Source: Mycolicibacterium arabiense
GTDB lineage: Bacteria > Actinomycetota > Actinomycetes > Mycobacteriales > Mycobacteriaceae
Assembly: GCF_010731815.2 (NCBI RefSeq)
Contig: NZ_AP022593.1
Span: forward strand, 1,860,001-1,924,000
Length of the DNA: 64,000 bases
Reading direction: 5' to 3'
In this document: positions 24,635 to 34,859 of the stretch, one piece after another
Layout of the letters: every line of letters begins with the position of its first letter
How positions within the stretch are numbered: position 1 is the stretch's first letter
Notes under the pieces: model-generated
Seen by the model: the letters and a program-made list of their open reading frames with translations, nothing else
The model's database searches: none
Told to the model about the DNA's origin: nothing
Position numbers and translations under genes: made by a program

Positions 24635-25480
24635 CTAGATCACGTAGTTCAGGTTGGCCACGATGCGCTGGCCCACCTCGACGTCACCGCCGTACTCGAT
24701 CTCCTCCGGGCGGCCGGCGACCAGCGGCCGCCCGCCACACAGTCTGGTGAACTGCAAGCCGTCCACCGCAATGGTGGTCGTCGGTTCGGCTCCGCCGAAG
24801 TCGTCGACGAGCGCCGCCCGACCGTCGACCGCTACCCGGATCGTGCGCGACAGCGGTCCGGTGAGGCGGATCTCCACCCGTGACCCGTCCGGCGCCTTGC
24901 CGCGCTTGCCCACCACGAACCCCATGCTGACGGTCATCTCGTCGAGCGCCAGCCGGGCCGTCGGTCCTTCGAGTTCAGCGTCGGCAGCCGCACTCGACAG
25001 CGCGTCGCGGATGTCGTGCTCGTGCATCCAGCAGTCGAACACCCGGATGCGCATGAACCGCCCGTACGTGTCGGGTCCGGCGGGGGTGGCCGTCGGAGCG
25101 TTCCACTCGTCGTCGCTCATCGCGGACAGGACCTCGCGGCGTCGACCGGTCACGCTGCGGAAGCGCTCGATCACCCGCGCACCCGGCTCGCCGCTGAGGT
25201 GGCGGACCCAGCATTCGTTGAGTTCGCCGATCGGGTTGCGCACGTGGTCGAGGGACGAGACGTCGTGCTCCGGCGTCGGTTCGCCGAGCAGCATCGATTC
25301 GGTACCGATGACGTGGGCGACGACGTCACTGACACACCATCCAGGCAGCGACGTGGGCGTCGACCAGGCCTCGGCAGGGACGTTGGCGAGCAGACGGTCG
25401 ATGTCGTCCCACGACGTGAAGAGGCCGTCGAGCACCTCGGTCTTGTCGAGAAGGGTCAGGGGTCGTGAAGGGCTGTTCAC
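24635..25480 (-). CDS. Mycothiol-dependent maleylpyruvate isomerase-like (DinB-fold) protein
   Basis: A 281-residue protein of the maleylpyruvate isomerase N-terminal family, whose members use mycothiol and bind a metal through a DinB-like four-helix bundle. Seen are the PTSLPGWCVSDVVAHVIGTE segment (residues ~43-62), with its first His ligand, and HEHDIRDAL, with the others. A C-terminal SCP2-like domain follows. The GTG at 25480 is chosen because the much longer open frame upstream lies over the next gene. Precise substrate unknown. Confidence 0.78.
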   Translation of the reverse strand: MNSPSRPLTLLDKTEVLDGLFTSWDDIDRLLANVPAEAWSTPTSLPGWCVSDVVAHVIGTESMLLGEPTPEHDVSSLDHVRNPIGELNECWVRHLSGEPGARVIERFRSVTGRRREVLSAMSDDEWNAPTATPAGPDTYGRFMRIRVFDCWMHEHDIRDALSSAAADAELEGPTARLALDEMTVSMGFVVGKRGKAPDGSRVEIRLTGPLSRTIRVAVDGRAALVDDFGGAEPTTTIAVDGLQFTRLCGGRPLVAGRPEEIEYGGDVEVGQRIVANLNYVI

Positions 25481-25503
25481 CCGACGACCGTAGCGCGTGA
25501 GCC

Positions 25504-26375
25504 TCAGCCCGCTGCGATCATTGCGACCGCGGCCAGCGCCAGCACCATGCCAACCGCTTGCCAACGCGTCACGTGTTCCTTGAGCACCAGCATCGCCAGC
25601 GCCACCGTGCCCGCGGGATAGAGCGAGATGAGCACCCCGGTCAGCGAGAGCAGCGACACCTGCAGAGCCAGAAGCATCGCGACGTTGGCGATGGTGTCGA
25701 GTACGCCCGCGGCGAGCGCCAGCTTCAGCGGGACGCCGCGCGGCACCACGAGGTTGGCGCTCGCCAGCGCGATGAGAACGACCAGCACGCTCGCCGACAC
25801 CCGAGCGAAGACCAGCGGCCACAGCCGCGCCTCGACCGGTGCCTGATCGATCAGCACGAAGTTCAGCCCGAACGCCAGCCCGGAACCGACCGTCATCCAC
25901 GCGACCTGCTTGGTGAAGCGATGCGGTCGGTCCGCCTCGCCCTCGGCCTCGCGGCTGACGAGGACGACCGCGAGCAGGGCCACCACGATCCCGGCGTAGG
26001 CCACGACGCTCGGCCGCTCCCCCAGCGCCACGCCAACCCCGACCGGTACCCCGGCCACCAGGATCGCGGTCAGCGGCGACACCACCGATATCGGTCCCGC
26101 GGCGAGCGCCGCGTAGAACCACCAGACGCCGAACGCCTGGCTGATCCCACACAGCGCGCCCCACACCACGGCGGGCGTCGTGACCGTCCCGCCGAACACG
26201 ACGGCCAGCACCGTCAGCAGCACCATCGCGATCGGTTAGGAGACGAGGACGACGCGCAGCGCGGCGACCCGGCGGGACGCGATGCCGCCGACGAAGTCGC
26301 TCACCCCGTAGCCCGCGGCCGACAGCAGGGCGAACAGGATTCCGGTCAGCGTCGGAGCCGCTCCGGCGGCGACAT
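25504..26375 (-). pseudogene. EamA/DMT-family transporter, disrupted
   Basis: Residues 1-240 of an open frame from 26226 encode about eight to nine hydrophobic helices of a drug/metabolite (EamA) transporter. Directly upstream, in the same frame, lies the missing first helix (LTGILFALLSAAGYGVSDF... to VVLVS), separated from the rest by one TAA at 26238-26236. An ATG at 26375 overlaps the smpB stop (TGATG) but is out of frame with that helix. So the gene has a nonsense codon and apparently also a frameshift near its start. A shortened product from 26226 would lack the first helix and probably not work. Confidence 0.7.
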
Positions 26376-26875
26376 CAGCGCATGCCCTTGATGCGACGGC
26401 CCAACTCGCGGGTCACCTCACGCTCGGCGTCCCGCTTGGCCATGTCCTGCCGCTTGTCGTGCGCCTGCTTGCCTCGGGCCAGCGCCAGCTCCACCTTGAC
26501 CTTGCCGTTGGTGAAGTACAGCGACAGCGGCACCAGCGTGAGATTGCCGTCCCTGATCTTGCCGATCAGGTTGTCGATCTCGCTGCGGTGCAGCAGCAGT
26601 TTCCGGTTGCGCCGCGGAGCGTGGTTCGTCCAGCTGCCGTGGTGATACTCCGGGATGTGCAGGTTGCGCAGCCAGATCTCGCCGTCGTCCACGGTCGCGA
26701 ACGCGTCGGCCAGCGACGCGGTTCCGTCGCGCAGCGCCTTCACCTCGGTGCCCATCAGCGCCACACCCGCTTCGAAGGTGTCGAGGATCGCGTAGTTGTG
26801 CCGCGCCTTGCGATTGGTCGCGACCACTTGGTTGTTGCGCCGCGTGGCCTCGTCGACCTTCTTCTTGTTGACCAC
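26375..26875 (-). CDS. smpB: SsrA-binding protein SmpB
   Basis: A 166-residue SmpB, the protein that delivers tmRNA to stalled ribosomes. The OB-fold core is recognisable in [24 protein letters not shown] and [10 protein letters not shown]. The basic C-terminal tail ([12 protein letters not shown]...RRIKGMR) enters the empty mRNA channel. It starts with GTG one base after the ftsX stop, so translation is coupled. The order smpB-ftsX-ftsE matches M. tuberculosis Rv3100c-Rv3102c. Its RNA partner ssrA is 1.8 kb downstream. Confidence 0.97.
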   Translation of the reverse strand: MVNKKKVDEATRRNNQVVATNRKARHNYAILDTFEAGVALMGTEVKALRDGTASLADAFATVDDGEIWLRNLHIPEYHHGSWTNHAPRRNRKLLLHRSEIDNLIGKIRDGNLTLVPLSLYFTNGKVKVELALARGKQAHDKRQDMAKRDAEREVTRELGRRIKGMR

Positions 26876-26876
26876 G

Positions 26877-27770
26877 CTAACGCCGTACGTACAGGCGCAA
26901 TGTCGCGTACGCGGTCACACCGGCCATGGCCAGCGCCACGAACAACAGCAGCGGTGAGATGTAGAGGATGTCGGCGTAGTCGATCCTGGCTATCAGGTTG
27001 GCCTCGTAGAACTGGTTGAGCGCCTGGTCGAGGAACAACGCGCGCACCGTGATGAGACCGAGGATCGATATCACCACGCCGAGGAGGGCCGCAAGCATCG
27101 CCTCCAGCAGGAACGGCAGTTGGGTGTACCAACGACTGGCACCGACCAGCCGCATGATCCCCACCTCGGTTCTTCGGGTGTACGCCGCGACTTGAACCAT
27201 GTTCGCGATCAACAGGACCGCGCCGACGGCCTGCACGAGAGCGACGGCGAAGGCGACGCTGCTCAACCCGTCGAGTACCGCGAACAGCCGGTCGATCAGG
27301 TCCTTCTGGTTCAACACGTTCAACACGCCGGGTTGCCCGACGAGTGATCTGTCGAAGTCCTCGTGTTCCTCGGGGTTGTTCAACTTGACGATGAACGACG
27401 CCGGGAACGCGTCCTTGCCTGCGACGTCCTTGTACTGCGGGAACTTCGCGATCGCATCGTCGTAGGCCTGATCACGATTGAGGAAGCGGACCGACCGGAC
27501 GTCGTCGCGGTCCTCGATCTGCTTGCGCAGCGCCGCACACGGGTCGGCGTCGCAGGACGGATCGTTGGCCGACACGTCGTTGTTGAGGAAGACCTGGCTC
27601 TCGACCCGGTCCAGGTAGATGGTGCGCGAGCTGTCGGCCAGTCGCACCACCAGCAGCCCGCCGCCGAACAGGCCGATGGAGATGGCGGTGGTCAAGATCA
27701 TCGCCACCGTCATGGTGACGTTGCGGCGAAGTCCCGTGAGGACTTCGTTGATGAGGAAGCCGAAGCGCAC
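26877..27770 (-). CDS. ftsX: Cell-division permease-like protein FtsX
   Basis: A 297-residue membrane protein that, with FtsE, forms the ABC-type complex activating peptidoglycan hydrolases (RipC in mycobacteria) at the septum. One helix near the N-terminus ([22 protein letters not shown]) is followed by a ~100-residue extracellular domain with a Cys pair (PSCDADPC), then three more helices. GTG start directly abuts the ftsE stop with no gap. Confidence 0.96.
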   Translation of the reverse strand: MRFGFLINEVLTGLRRNVTMTVAMILTTAISIGLFGGGLLVVRLADSSRTIYLDRVESQVFLNNDVSANDPSCDADPCAALRKQIEDRDDVRSVRFLNRDQAYDDAIAKFPQYKDVAGKDAFPASFIVKLNNPEEHEDFDRSLVGQPGVLNVLNQKDLIDRLFAVLDGLSSVAFAVALVQAVGAVLLIANMVQVAAYTRRTEVGIMRLVGASRWYTQLPFLLEAMLAALLGVVISILGLITVRALFLDQALNQFYEANLIARIDYADILYISPLLLFVALAMAGVTAYATLRLYVRR

Positions 27771-28460
27771 TTAGCGATCCATTCCGTAGACACCGCGTTG
27801 TTCGTCGCGGATCAGGCGTCCCAGCTCGAGTTCGATGACGCGCTGGCGCATGGAGTCGACGATGTGATGGTCGTGTGTCGCCATCAGCACCGTCGTACCG
27901 GTGCGGTTGATCCGCTCGAGCAGATCCATGATGTCCTTGCTGGTTTCCGGGTCCAGGTTGCCCGTCGGCTCGTCGGCCAACAACACCAGGGGTCGGTTGA
28001 CGAAGGCGCGCGCGATCGCGACGCGTTGCTGCTCGCCACCGGACAGTTCGTTGGGCAGTCGGGTCGCCTTGCCGGACAGGCCGACCATCTCCAGGACGTC
28101 GGGCACTACCCGGTTGATGACGTCACTGCGCTTGCCGATCACCTCCAGCGCGAAGGCGACGTTCTCGAAGACCGTCTTCTGCTGCAGCAGCCGGAAGTCC
28201 TGGAAGACGCACCCCAGCACCTGCCGCAGACTCGGGATGTGGCGATTCGACAACTTGTTGACGTGAAACTTGGAGACACGAATGTCGCCGTGCGTCGGGT
28301 GTTCTTCGGCGAGCAGCAGTCTCATGAACGTCGACTTGCCCGAACCCGACGGACCGATGAGGAAGACGAACTCACCCTTGTCGATGTTGAGCGACACGTC
28401 GTCCAAGGCCGGACGGCCAGAAGACTTGTACTGCTTGCTCACGTGGTCGAGGGTGATCAT
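27771..28460 (-). CDS. ftsE: Cell-division ATP-binding protein FtsE
   Basis: A 229-residue ABC ATPase. Walker A is GPSGSGKST (residues 36-44), the signature is LSGGEQQR, Walker B is LLADEP, and the H-loop is ATHDHHIV. It powers conformational change of FtsX at the division site. The ATG at 28460 gives the standard length; the open frame continues upstream without family similarity. It is followed immediately by ftsX. Confidence 0.96.
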   Translation of the reverse strand: MITLDHVSKQYKSSGRPALDDVSLNIDKGEFVFLIGPSGSGKSTFMRLLLAEEHPTHGDIRVSKFHVNKLSNRHIPSLRQVLGCVFQDFRLLQQKTVFENVAFALEVIGKRSDVINRVVPDVLEMVGLSGKATRLPNELSGGEQQRVAIARAFVNRPLVLLADEPTGNLDPETSKDIMDLLERINRTGTTVLMATHDHHIVDSMRQRVIELELGRLIRDEQRGVYGMDR

Positions 28461-28501
28461 CACGGCACGCCAGTGTAGCGGGACACCTTTTCCTGCCCCC
28501 G

Positions 28502-29011
28502 CTACTGCGGGGGCGGCGTCGGAGACGGAGCCGGTCCGGGCAGCGTGGGGAGCTGGAATGGCAGCCCCGGCTGTGTCGTCTGCACCACGGTGGTCGGCGG
28601 CAGCGGTCCCGGGCCGTCGGGGTCGACGACGGAGGACGGTGCCGGCGGACCCGTCGTCGTCGGTGACGTCGGAGTGGTCGGCGACGTCGTCGTGGGAGTG
28701 GTCGTCGTCGGGGTGGGCGTCGTCGTGGTCGTCGTGGTGGTCCGCGGCGTCGTGGTCCTCGGCCGTTCCTGGACGTTGGTCCGCGGCACCCACGTGTACG
28801 CGGGGTCGGGGACGAAGCCCGGCGGCACGATCGCGGTCTCGGGCGCTGCGGGCGGCGGGGCTGGCTCCGGCTGATAGGTGTTGTAGACCCATAGGACCAC
28901 GAAGTACGCCACGATCAAGGCGGCCGTGGACGTGCGGATTCGCCCGTTGATGATGTACCCGGGCCAGCCGCGGTCGGTGCGCCTCCTGGTCAACCACCTG
29001 CGGAAGGTCAT
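28502..29011 (-). CDS. Thr/Pro-rich single-pass membrane protein (Rv3103c-like)
   Basis: A 169-residue protein with a short basic cytoplasmic N-terminus, one helix ([19 protein letters not shown]) and an extracytoplasmic tail almost wholly Pro and Thr, with long threonine runs. The tail should be disordered and may be O-mannosylated, as is common for mycobacterial Thr/Pro-rich exported segments. Its place between the MscS channel and ftsE matches M. tuberculosis Rv3103c. Its ATG overlaps the mscS stop by four bases. A role in division is suggested only by position. Confidence 0.8.
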   Translation of the reverse strand: MTFRRWLTRRRTDRGWPGYIINGRIRTSTAALIVAYFVVLWVYNTYQPEPAPPPAAPETAIVPPGFVPDPAYTWVPRTNVQERPRTTTPRTTTTTTTTPTPTTTTPTTTSPTTPTSPTTTGPPAPSSVVDPDGPGPLPPTTVVQTTQPGLPFQLPTLPGPAPSPTPPPQ

Positions 29012-29973
29012 GACGCGTCCTCGGTCTTCGACACCGGGCCGACGTTGGCCGGACTCGGGATCGTGTTCACCACCGGCGAGGTGTCCGCGGCAGTGACGAT
29101 TCCGGCGCGCATGAGCGCGGCCACGACGAGAAGTCGCAGACGTCGACCCACCTCGAACTGCTTGCCGGGCAGCGTGCGCGCGACCATTCGCAGGTTGACG
29201 GTGTCGACCTCGATGCTCTCCACGCCCATGACCTGGGGAGCGTCGAGGAGCAGCTTTCGCAGACTCTCGTCCTTCATCGCGGTCTCGCTGACGCCGTGCA
29301 GCAGTTCGTCGACCCTGGTGAGGTCCGCGGTCGTCGGGACGGGAATGTCGATGACCGCGCGCGCCCAGTCCTTCGACAGGTTCATGGTCTTGACGATCTG
29401 GCCATTGGGGATGGTGAACACCTCACCCTCGGCCGACCGCAGCTTGGTGACGCGCAGCGTGACGTCCTCGACCGTGCCCTCGGCGGGCGTCGAGACACCC
29501 GTGACCGTCAGTGCAACGAGGTCGCCGAAGCCGTACTGCTTCTCGGTGATGACGAAGAAGCCCGCCAGCAGGTCCTGCACGATGCGCTGGGCACCGAAGC
29601 CCAGCGCCGCACCAAGCACGGCCGCGGGTGCGACCAGCGATCCGACGGGGATCGCCAGCGCGTCGGTGACCTCTACCAGGACGACGACGAAGAGCACCGC
29701 GATCGACACCCAGGAGATGACCGAGGCGACCGCCTGCCGGTGCTTGGCACTCTCGGTGCGCACCAGCTGATCGGTCTCCTGGAAGTCCGCGTCGATGCGG
29801 CGGGTGATCTTCTGCGCGGCCCAGTTGATGAAGCGGGCGGCGAGCACGGCGAAGATCACCAACAACGTGATCTTCAGACCGCGCGTGATGATCCACTCGC
29901 CGATCTCGCCTCGCCAGAAGTCCTGCCAGCGTTGCGCGACCGAGAATGCGAGGTAGTTCGTGTTAGTCGTCAT
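29008..29973 (-). CDS. MscS-family mechanosensitive channel (Rv3104c-like)
   Basis: A 321-residue small-conductance channel homologue that should open under membrane tension. Predicted helices at about residues 28-48, 82-104 and 108-135; the last is the Gly/Ala-rich pore helix ([19 protein letters not shown]). The cytoplasmic beta domain follows (GDLVALTV...[22 protein letters not shown]). Overlaps prfB by eleven bases upstream and the Thr/Pro-rich gene by four downstream. Confidence 0.88.
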   Translation of the reverse strand: MTTNTNYLAFSVAQRWQDFWRGEIGEWIITRGLKITLLVIFAVLAARFINWAAQKITRRIDADFQETDQLVRTESAKHRQAVASVISWVSIAVLFVVVLVEVTDALAIPVGSLVAPAAVLGAALGFGAQRIVQDLLAGFFVITEKQYGFGDLVALTVTGVSTPAEGTVEDVTLRVTKLRSAEGEVFTIPNGQIVKTMNLSKDWARAVIDIPVPTTADLTRVDELLHGVSETAMKDESLRKLLLDAPQVMGVESIEVDTVNLRMVARTLPGKQFEVGRRLRLLVVAALMRAGIVTAADTSPVVNTIPSPANVGPVSKTEDAS

Positions 29974-31078
29974 CTTTCCTATTGCGCCAACGGATTCCCG
30001 CTTCGAGGAAACCGTCGATGTCGCCGTCGAGCACTGCGGCCGGATTGCCGACTTCGTAGTCGTTGCGCAGATCCTTGACCATCTGATAGGGGTGCAGAAC
30101 GTAGGACCGCATCTGCGAACCCCAGGAACTGCCGCCGTCGCTCTTGAGGGCGTCCATCTCGGCGCGTTCCTCTAGACGCTTGCGTTCGAGCAGCTTCGCC
30201 TGCAGAACGCGCATCGCCGAAACCTTGTTCTGCAATTGCGATTTCTCGTTCTGACAGGTCACGACGATACCCGTGGGGATGTGGGTCAGGCGAACGGCCG
30301 AGTCGGTGGTGTTCACCGACTGCCCACCCGGTCCACTGGACCGGTACACGTCGACGCGCAGGTCGCCCTCGGGTATCTCGATGTGGTCGGTGGTTTCCAC
30401 GACGGGCAGCACCTCGACTTCGGCGAACGACGTCTGCCGTCGACTCTGATTGTCGAACGGACTGATCCGCACCAGCCGGTGGGTGCCCTGCTCGACCGAG
30501 AGCGTCCCGTACGCGTACGGCGCGTGCACCGCGAACGTCGCGCTCTTGATGCCGGCCTCTTCGGCGTAGGAGGTGTCGAAGACCTCGACGCCGTAGTCGT
30601 GCTTCTCCGCCCACCGGATGTACATGCGCATCAACATCTCGGCCCAGTCGGCGGCATCGATGCCACCTGCCCCCGACCGGATGGTCACGACGGCCTCGCG
30701 CTCGTCGTACTCGCCGGACAGCAGCGTCCGCACTTCCATCGCCTCGATGTCCTCGCGGAGCGACGCGAGTTCGGCGTCGGCGTCGGCGAGGGCTTCGGTC
30801 GCGCCGGCACCTTCCTCCTCGGCGGCCATCTCGTAGAGCACGGGGAGGTCGTCGAGCCGCTGACGCAACGCTTCGACGCGACGAAGTTCGCCCTGGGCGT
30901 GGGACAGCGCGCTGGTCACCTTCTGTGCCCGGGTCTGGTCGTCCCACAGCTTGGGGTCGGACGCTTCCTGCTCCAGGGTGGTGATGCGTTCCCGGAGTCC
31001 GTCGACGTCGAGCACCCGCTCCACCGTGGTCAGCGTGGTGTCCAGTGCAGCGATGTCTGATTGACGGTCGGGTTCCAC
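29963..31078 (-). CDS. prfB: Peptide chain release factor 2
   Basis: A 371-residue class I release factor that reads UAA and UGA. The anticodon-like tripeptide SPF is in [12 protein letters not shown], and the GGQ loop is in [17 protein letters not shown]. It starts with GTG at 31078. The frame is continuous, so the programmed +1 frameshift of the E. coli gene is absent. It heads the minus-strand run prfB-mscS-Rv3103c-like-ftsE-ftsX-smpB and is divergent from fprA, exactly as in M. tuberculosis. Confidence 0.96.
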   Translation of the reverse strand: MEPDRQSDIAALDTTLTTVERVLDVDGLRERITTLEQEASDPKLWDDQTRAQKVTSALSHAQGELRRVEALRQRLDDLPVLYEMAAEEEGAGATEALADADAELASLREDIEAMEVRTLLSGEYDEREAVVTIRSGAGGIDAADWAEMLMRMYIRWAEKHDYGVEVFDTSYAEEAGIKSATFAVHAPYAYGTLSVEQGTHRLVRISPFDNQSRRQTSFAEVEVLPVVETTDHIEIPEGDLRVDVYRSSGPGGQSVNTTDSAVRLTHIPTGIVVTCQNEKSQLQNKVSAMRVLQAKLLERKRLEERAEMDALKSDGGSSWGSQMRSYVLHPYQMVKDLRNDYEVGNPAAVLDGDIDGFLEAGIRWRNRKDDD

Positions 31079-31246
31079 GGTGGTTCAGCGTACCGACAGG
31101 CTCATCGAAACCCCTCGCTCCTGCCCACGCGACGGACGATGCGGAGTTAGAGTCGGCGTGCAACCGCCCTTGGCGACGACGCGACAGCCCCCGTGCGCGC
31201 CGCCTGGCCCGGGGCTCGAGCAGATGTCTGCAGAGAAGGCGGAGGT

Positions 31247-32629
31247 ATGCGGCCGTATCACGTGGCGATAGTCGGCTCGGGACCTTCGGGTTACTTCGCC
31301 GCAGCGTCCCTGCTCAAGTACGCGGACTCGAAGGAGCCCTTCGACGGGGTCGAACCCCGCGACGTTCGCGTCGACATGTTGGAGATGCTGCCGACGCCGT
31401 GGGGCCTGGTCCGCTCCGGCGTCGCGCCCGACCATCCCAAGATCAAGTCGATCAGCGCGCAGTTCGAGAAGACGTCGTCCGACCCGCGGTTCCGGTTCTT
31501 CGGCAACATCGAGGTCGGCAATCACGTCACCGCCGACGAGCTCGCCGAGCGCTACGACGCGGTCGTGTACGCCGTGGGCGCGCAATCCGACCGCGCGCTG
31601 GACATCCCCGGCGAAGATCTGGTCGGCAGCGTGCCCGCGGTCGACTTCGTGGGTTGGTACAACGCCCACCCGCACTTCGGCGAGATGCTGCCCGACCTCA
31701 CCTCCGGTCGCGCCGTCGTGATCGGCAACGGCAACGTCGCCCTGGACGTCGCTCGCATCCTCGTCAGCGACCCCGATCTGCTGGCGGCGACCGACATCGC
31801 AGACCACGCTCTGGACTCCCTGCACGCACGTGGCGTCGAAGAGGTGGTCGTGGTCGGGCGGCGCGGGCCGCTGCAGGCGCCGTTCACCACCCTCGAACTA
31901 CGCGAACTCGGCGATCTGGAAGCGATGGCCGACGTGGACGTCGTCGTCGATCCCGAGGACTTCGCGGGTATCACCGACGAGGATCTCGAAGCCGCGGGCA
32001 AGACCGTCAAGCAGAACGTCAAGGTCCTGCGCGGTTTCGCCGAGCGGCCGTCCAAGGGCGCCAAGCGGCGCATCGTCTTCCGGTTCCACACCTCCCCCAT
32101 CGAGATCAAGGGCGACGGCAAGGTCGAGTCGATCGTGCTGGGCCGCAACGAGTTGGTCGACGAGGGCGGCCGCGTGGTCGCGAAGGACACCGGCATCCGC
32201 GAGGAACTGCCCGCTCAATTGGTGGTGCGCGCGGTCGGTTACCGCGGCGTCGCCACCCCTGGGCTGCCGTTCGACGAACGGTCGGGCACCATCCCGCACA
32301 GCGACGGCCGCGTGGAGGGCACCCGCAACGCCTACGTCGTCGGCTGGATCAAGCGCGGCCCGTCGGGCGTGATCGGCAGCAACAAGAAGGACTCCCAGTC
32401 GACCGTCAACACCCTGCTGGCGGACCTCGCGTCGGCAGACCTGGCCGATCTCGAGCCGGACCACGACCGGCGGATCGCCGAATGGCTGGTGGAGCGGCAA
32501 CCCAAGGTGGTGACCGGCGACCACTGGAAGCTGATCGACGACTTCGAGCGGTCGGCGGGCGAGAAACTCGGCAGGCCGCGGGTGAAGGTGACCAGCCTCG
32601 CGGAGTTGCTCCGCATCACGCACGGCTAG
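31247..32629 (+). CDS. fprA: NADPH-ferredoxin reductase FprA
   Basis: A 460-residue flavoprotein, an adrenodoxin-reductase homologue that passes electrons from NADPH to ferredoxins (and so to P450s). The FAD motif is VAIVGSGPSGYFAA at residues 6-19, PTPWGLVRSGVAPDHPK is conserved, and the NADPH motif is VVIGNGNVALDVAR. The ATG at 31247 directly follows GGCGGAGGT. It is divergent from prfB, as in M. tuberculosis Rv3106. Confidence 0.96.
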   Translation: MRPYHVAIVGSGPSGYFAAASLLKYADSKEPFDGVEPRDVRVDMLEMLPTPWGLVRSGVAPDHPKIKSISAQFEKTSSDPRFRFFGNIEVGNHVTADELAERYDAVVYAVGAQSDRALDIPGEDLVGSVPAVDFVGWYNAHPHFGEMLPDLTSGRAVVIGNGNVALDVARILVSDPDLLAATDIADHALDSLHARGVEEVVVVGRRGPLQAPFTTLELRELGDLEAMADVDVVVDPEDFAGITDEDLEAAGKTVKQNVKVLRGFAERPSKGAKRRIVFRFHTSPIEIKGDGKVESIVLGRNELVDEGGRVVAKDTGIREELPAQLVVRAVGYRGVATPGLPFDERSGTIPHSDGRVEGTRNAYVVGWIKRGPSGVIGSNKKDSQSTVNTLLADLASADLADLEPDHDRRIAEWLVERQPKVVTGDHWKLIDDFERSAGEKLGRPRVKVTSLAELLRITHG

Positions 32630-33030
32630 CGTGCCGGCGGGGTCACCTTGTCGGCCTCGATCGTCACGATGACGCGGGTCTCGTCCGGATTCCCACTGAA
32701 GTAGGGGTACGGCGTGCCGAGGTACTTCTGGGAGATCTCGTCGATGCTCTCCTTGCCCCCGTCGCTCGTCATCGAGACGACGCGTCCCCGGATTGCATAG
32801 AAGCGGTAGACGTTCTCGGGGTCGACGACGTTGATCGCGACCCGCGGGTCGCGCTCGAAGTTCTTCTGCTTCTGCATGCCGCCGACGATGTTGAGGACGA
32901 CGTTCGCACCGTCGGTGGTCACCCACGTCTCGGTGAGTTGCGGCGAGCCATCTGGCATCAGCGTGGCGACGAAGCACGGGCTGGGCTTGCGCATGAGATC
33001 GATGAGGTCGGACGGCAGTGTCGTTGGCAT
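32626..33030 (-). CDS. PPOX-class F420/FMN-dependent enzyme
   Basis: A 134-residue split beta-barrel protein of the pyridoxamine-5'-phosphate-oxidase-like group that in mycobacteria often binds F420. Seen are CFVATLMPDGSPQLTETWV, NFERDPRVAINVVDP and YRFYAIRGRV. The ATG at 33030 follows GGAGG. Its stop overlaps the end of fprA by four bases in convergent orientation. Substrate and cofactor choice (F420 or FMN) are not decided by sequence alone. Confidence 0.82.
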   Translation of the reverse strand: MPTTLPSDLIDLMRKPSPCFVATLMPDGSPQLTETWVTTDGANVVLNIVGGMQKQKNFERDPRVAINVVDPENVYRFYAIRGRVVSMTSDGGKESIDEISQKYLGTPYPYFSGNPDETRVIVTIEADKVTPPAR

Positions 33031-33065
33031 GCCTCCGTCATACCCGTTTTGTCGGTGCGTGGTCG

Positions 33066-33071
33066 TAGAAT
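33066..33071 (+). promoter_or_regulatory. -10 box TAGAAT, leaderless promoter
   Basis: TAGAAT is followed by seven bases and then the ATG at 33079, with no ribosome site between. The spacing predicts that the transcript begins at the ATG. Confidence 0.6.
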
Positions 33072-33078
33072 CGGACAC

Positions 33079-34356
33079 ATGTTCGACATGCTGGACTTCG
33101 ACCCCACCACGGTGGACGAGGCCGGCCTGATCGACCGCATCGCCCAGTTGGAGCGGCTCAAGGCCACCGCCGCCGCAGCCCAAGCCCGCATGACCGCCGC
33201 CCTGGACCTGAAACGCCGCACCGCCGAAGCCGACGCCGGGGTCCCGATGCGCAAACGCGGCCAGGGCCTCGCCTCCGAAGTCGGGCTGGCACGGCGTGAG
33301 TCACCGAAGCAGGGCAGCCGCCACCTCGGGTTCGCCCGCGCCCTGGTCCACGAAATGCCCCACACCCTGGCCGCCCTGGAATCCGGGATCCTCTCCGAAT
33401 GGCGGGCCACGCTGCTCGTCCGGGAATCGGCGTGCCTCGAGGTCGAGGACCGCCGGACCCTGGACGCCGAGATGTGCGCCGACCCCACCACCTTGGTGGG
33501 CAAGGGCGACAAGCGCATCGAAGCCGACGCCAAGGCCATCGCCTACCGCCTCGACCCCCACGCCGTGGTCGACAAGGCTCGCCTGGCGCGAGAGGACCGG
33601 TGCGTCAGCATCCGGCCCGCCGCCGACACCATGGCCTGGGTCAGCATCCTGCTGCCCGTGGCCCACGGCGTGTCGATCTACGCCACCCTCAAACGCGCCG
33701 CCGACACCACCAGTGACGGCCGCAGCCGCGGCCAGGTCATGGCCGACACGGCCGTGGAACGCATTACTGGCCGCCCCGCCGACGTCCCGGTCCCGGTGAC
33801 CGTCGACGTGGTGATCACCGACGAGACCCTGCTCGGTGGGGACACCGAACCCGCCCGCGTTCCCGGGTACGGACCGATCCCCGCCACCGTGGCACGACAC
33901 CTGATCTCCAACGCAGTGGGCGACGAGCGGTCGCGGGCGACGCTGCGCCGGCTCTACCGCCACCCGAAGACCGGGGCGCTGGTGACGATGGAGTCCCGCG
34001 CCCGGCTGTTCCCGAAGGCGTTGGCGGCGTTCATCGCGCTGCGCGACGACACCTGTCGCACCCCGTACTGCAACGCACCCATCCGCCACACCGACCACGC
34101 CGTTCCCGACTCCCGTGGCGGGCCCACCACCGGACTCAACGGCAACGGACTGTGCGAAGCGTGCAACTACGCCAAGGAAGCACCCGGCTGGCGCGTCCGC
34201 ACCCGCGACCAACATGGCTGTCACACAACCGACGTCACCACACCCACCGGCACCACCTACACCGGCAAGGCCCCACCACTACCCGGCCGCAACACCGAAC
34301 ACGTCACCGAAATCGACGTCGCACGCTTCCGAGTGGTGGTGCGCCGCGCGGCCTAG
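33079..34356 (+). CDS. DUF222 / HNH endonuclease-domain protein (13E12 family)
   Basis: A 425-residue member of the actinobacterial DUF222-HNH family. The N-terminal DUF222 part (about residues 15-300) starts with an Ala/Arg-rich helical segment. The C-terminal HNH motif is complete: CRTPYCNAPIRHTDH, then GG, N, LCEACNYAK, with the zinc cysteines present, so nuclease activity is plausible. The family is multicopy in mycobacteria and its role is unsettled. The long upstream open frame over fprA is an artefact of high GC; the ATG at 33079 sits behind a leaderless-type promoter. Its end overlaps the next, convergent gene by four bases. Confidence 0.88.
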   Translation: MFDMLDFDPTTVDEAGLIDRIAQLERLKATAAAAQARMTAALDLKRRTAEADAGVPMRKRGQGLASEVGLARRESPKQGSRHLGFARALVHEMPHTLAALESGILSEWRATLLVRESACLEVEDRRTLDAEMCADPTTLVGKGDKRIEADAKAIAYRLDPHAVVDKARLAREDRCVSIRPAADTMAWVSILLPVAHGVSIYATLKRAADTTSDGRSRGQVMADTAVERITGRPADVPVPVTVDVVITDETLLGGDTEPARVPGYGPIPATVARHLISNAVGDERSRATLRRLYRHPKTGALVTMESRARLFPKALAAFIALRDDTCRTPYCNAPIRHTDHAVPDSRGGPTTGLNGNGLCEACNYAKEAPGWRVRTRDQHGCHTTDVTTPTGTTYTGKAPPLPGRNTEHVTEIDVARFRVVVRRAA

Positions 34357-34844
34357 TTCGGCGAGGGGGGCGGCGGCTGGTACGGCGGTGGCGGGTACGG
34401 AGGCGGCTGCTGTGAAGGGGGCGGTGGCGGCGGCTGATACGGCGGCGGTGGCGGCGGCCCGTCCGGATACGGCACATCGGGTTGTTCGGGCGGAGCGAAG
34501 CCCCACTTGTCGGGGTTCTTCGGCGAGTACACGACGGGGATGAGCTGACCCATGGTCGGCCAGGCGTTCACGTCGACGGCCATCTGCTGATACACGACGT
34601 GCTCGTTGACCGTCGGGCCGTTGATGACGCCGGTGATCGTGACGAACTGCTCGCCTTCGGCATTGGCAGGTCGCGGACTGAGCCCCGTCACCAGCAGCGT
34701 TCCGTGCGCCAATCCGGCGCCGCGGGCCCCGCCGCCCCCGAATCCACCTCCCCCGGGCCCGCGATTGCGGAGTCGAGGCACCACGATCATCGCCAGCACG
34801 CCGAGGATGACCACTATCGCGAGGAATTCGAACACACCGCCCAT
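34353..34844 (-). CDS. Small membrane protein with Gly-rich loop and Pro-rich tail
   Basis: A 163-residue protein with one N-terminal helix ([18 protein letters not shown]), a Gly-rich linker, a compact middle domain (about residues 45-115, [19 protein letters not shown]...) and a C-terminal tail of Pro/Tyr/Gln repeats. I recognise no named family. The Pro/Tyr tail could be a protein-binding arm. It is divergent from hisN with only 15 bases between the starts, so the two promoters must overlap. Confidence 0.7.
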   Translation of the reverse strand: MGGVFEFLAIVVILGVLAMIVVPRLRNRGPGGGGFGGGGARGAGLAHGTLLVTGLSPRPANAEGEQFVTITGVINGPTVNEHVVYQQMAVDVNAWPTMGQLIPVVYSPKNPDKWGFAPPEQPDVPYPDGPPPPPPYQPPPPPPSQQPPPYPPPPYQPPPPSPN

Positions 34845-34859
34845 GGTAGGACTCTTGCC

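Noticed and set aside
29963..31078. Programmed frameshift in prfB
   Set aside because: The frame is continuous from GTG to stop; no in-frame UGA shift site is present.
31045..34356. A 1103-codon plus-strand open frame running over fprA
   Set aside because: Its first two thirds are an Arg-rich shadow of fprA caused by high GC. Only the end, from 33079, is real (DUF222/HNH).
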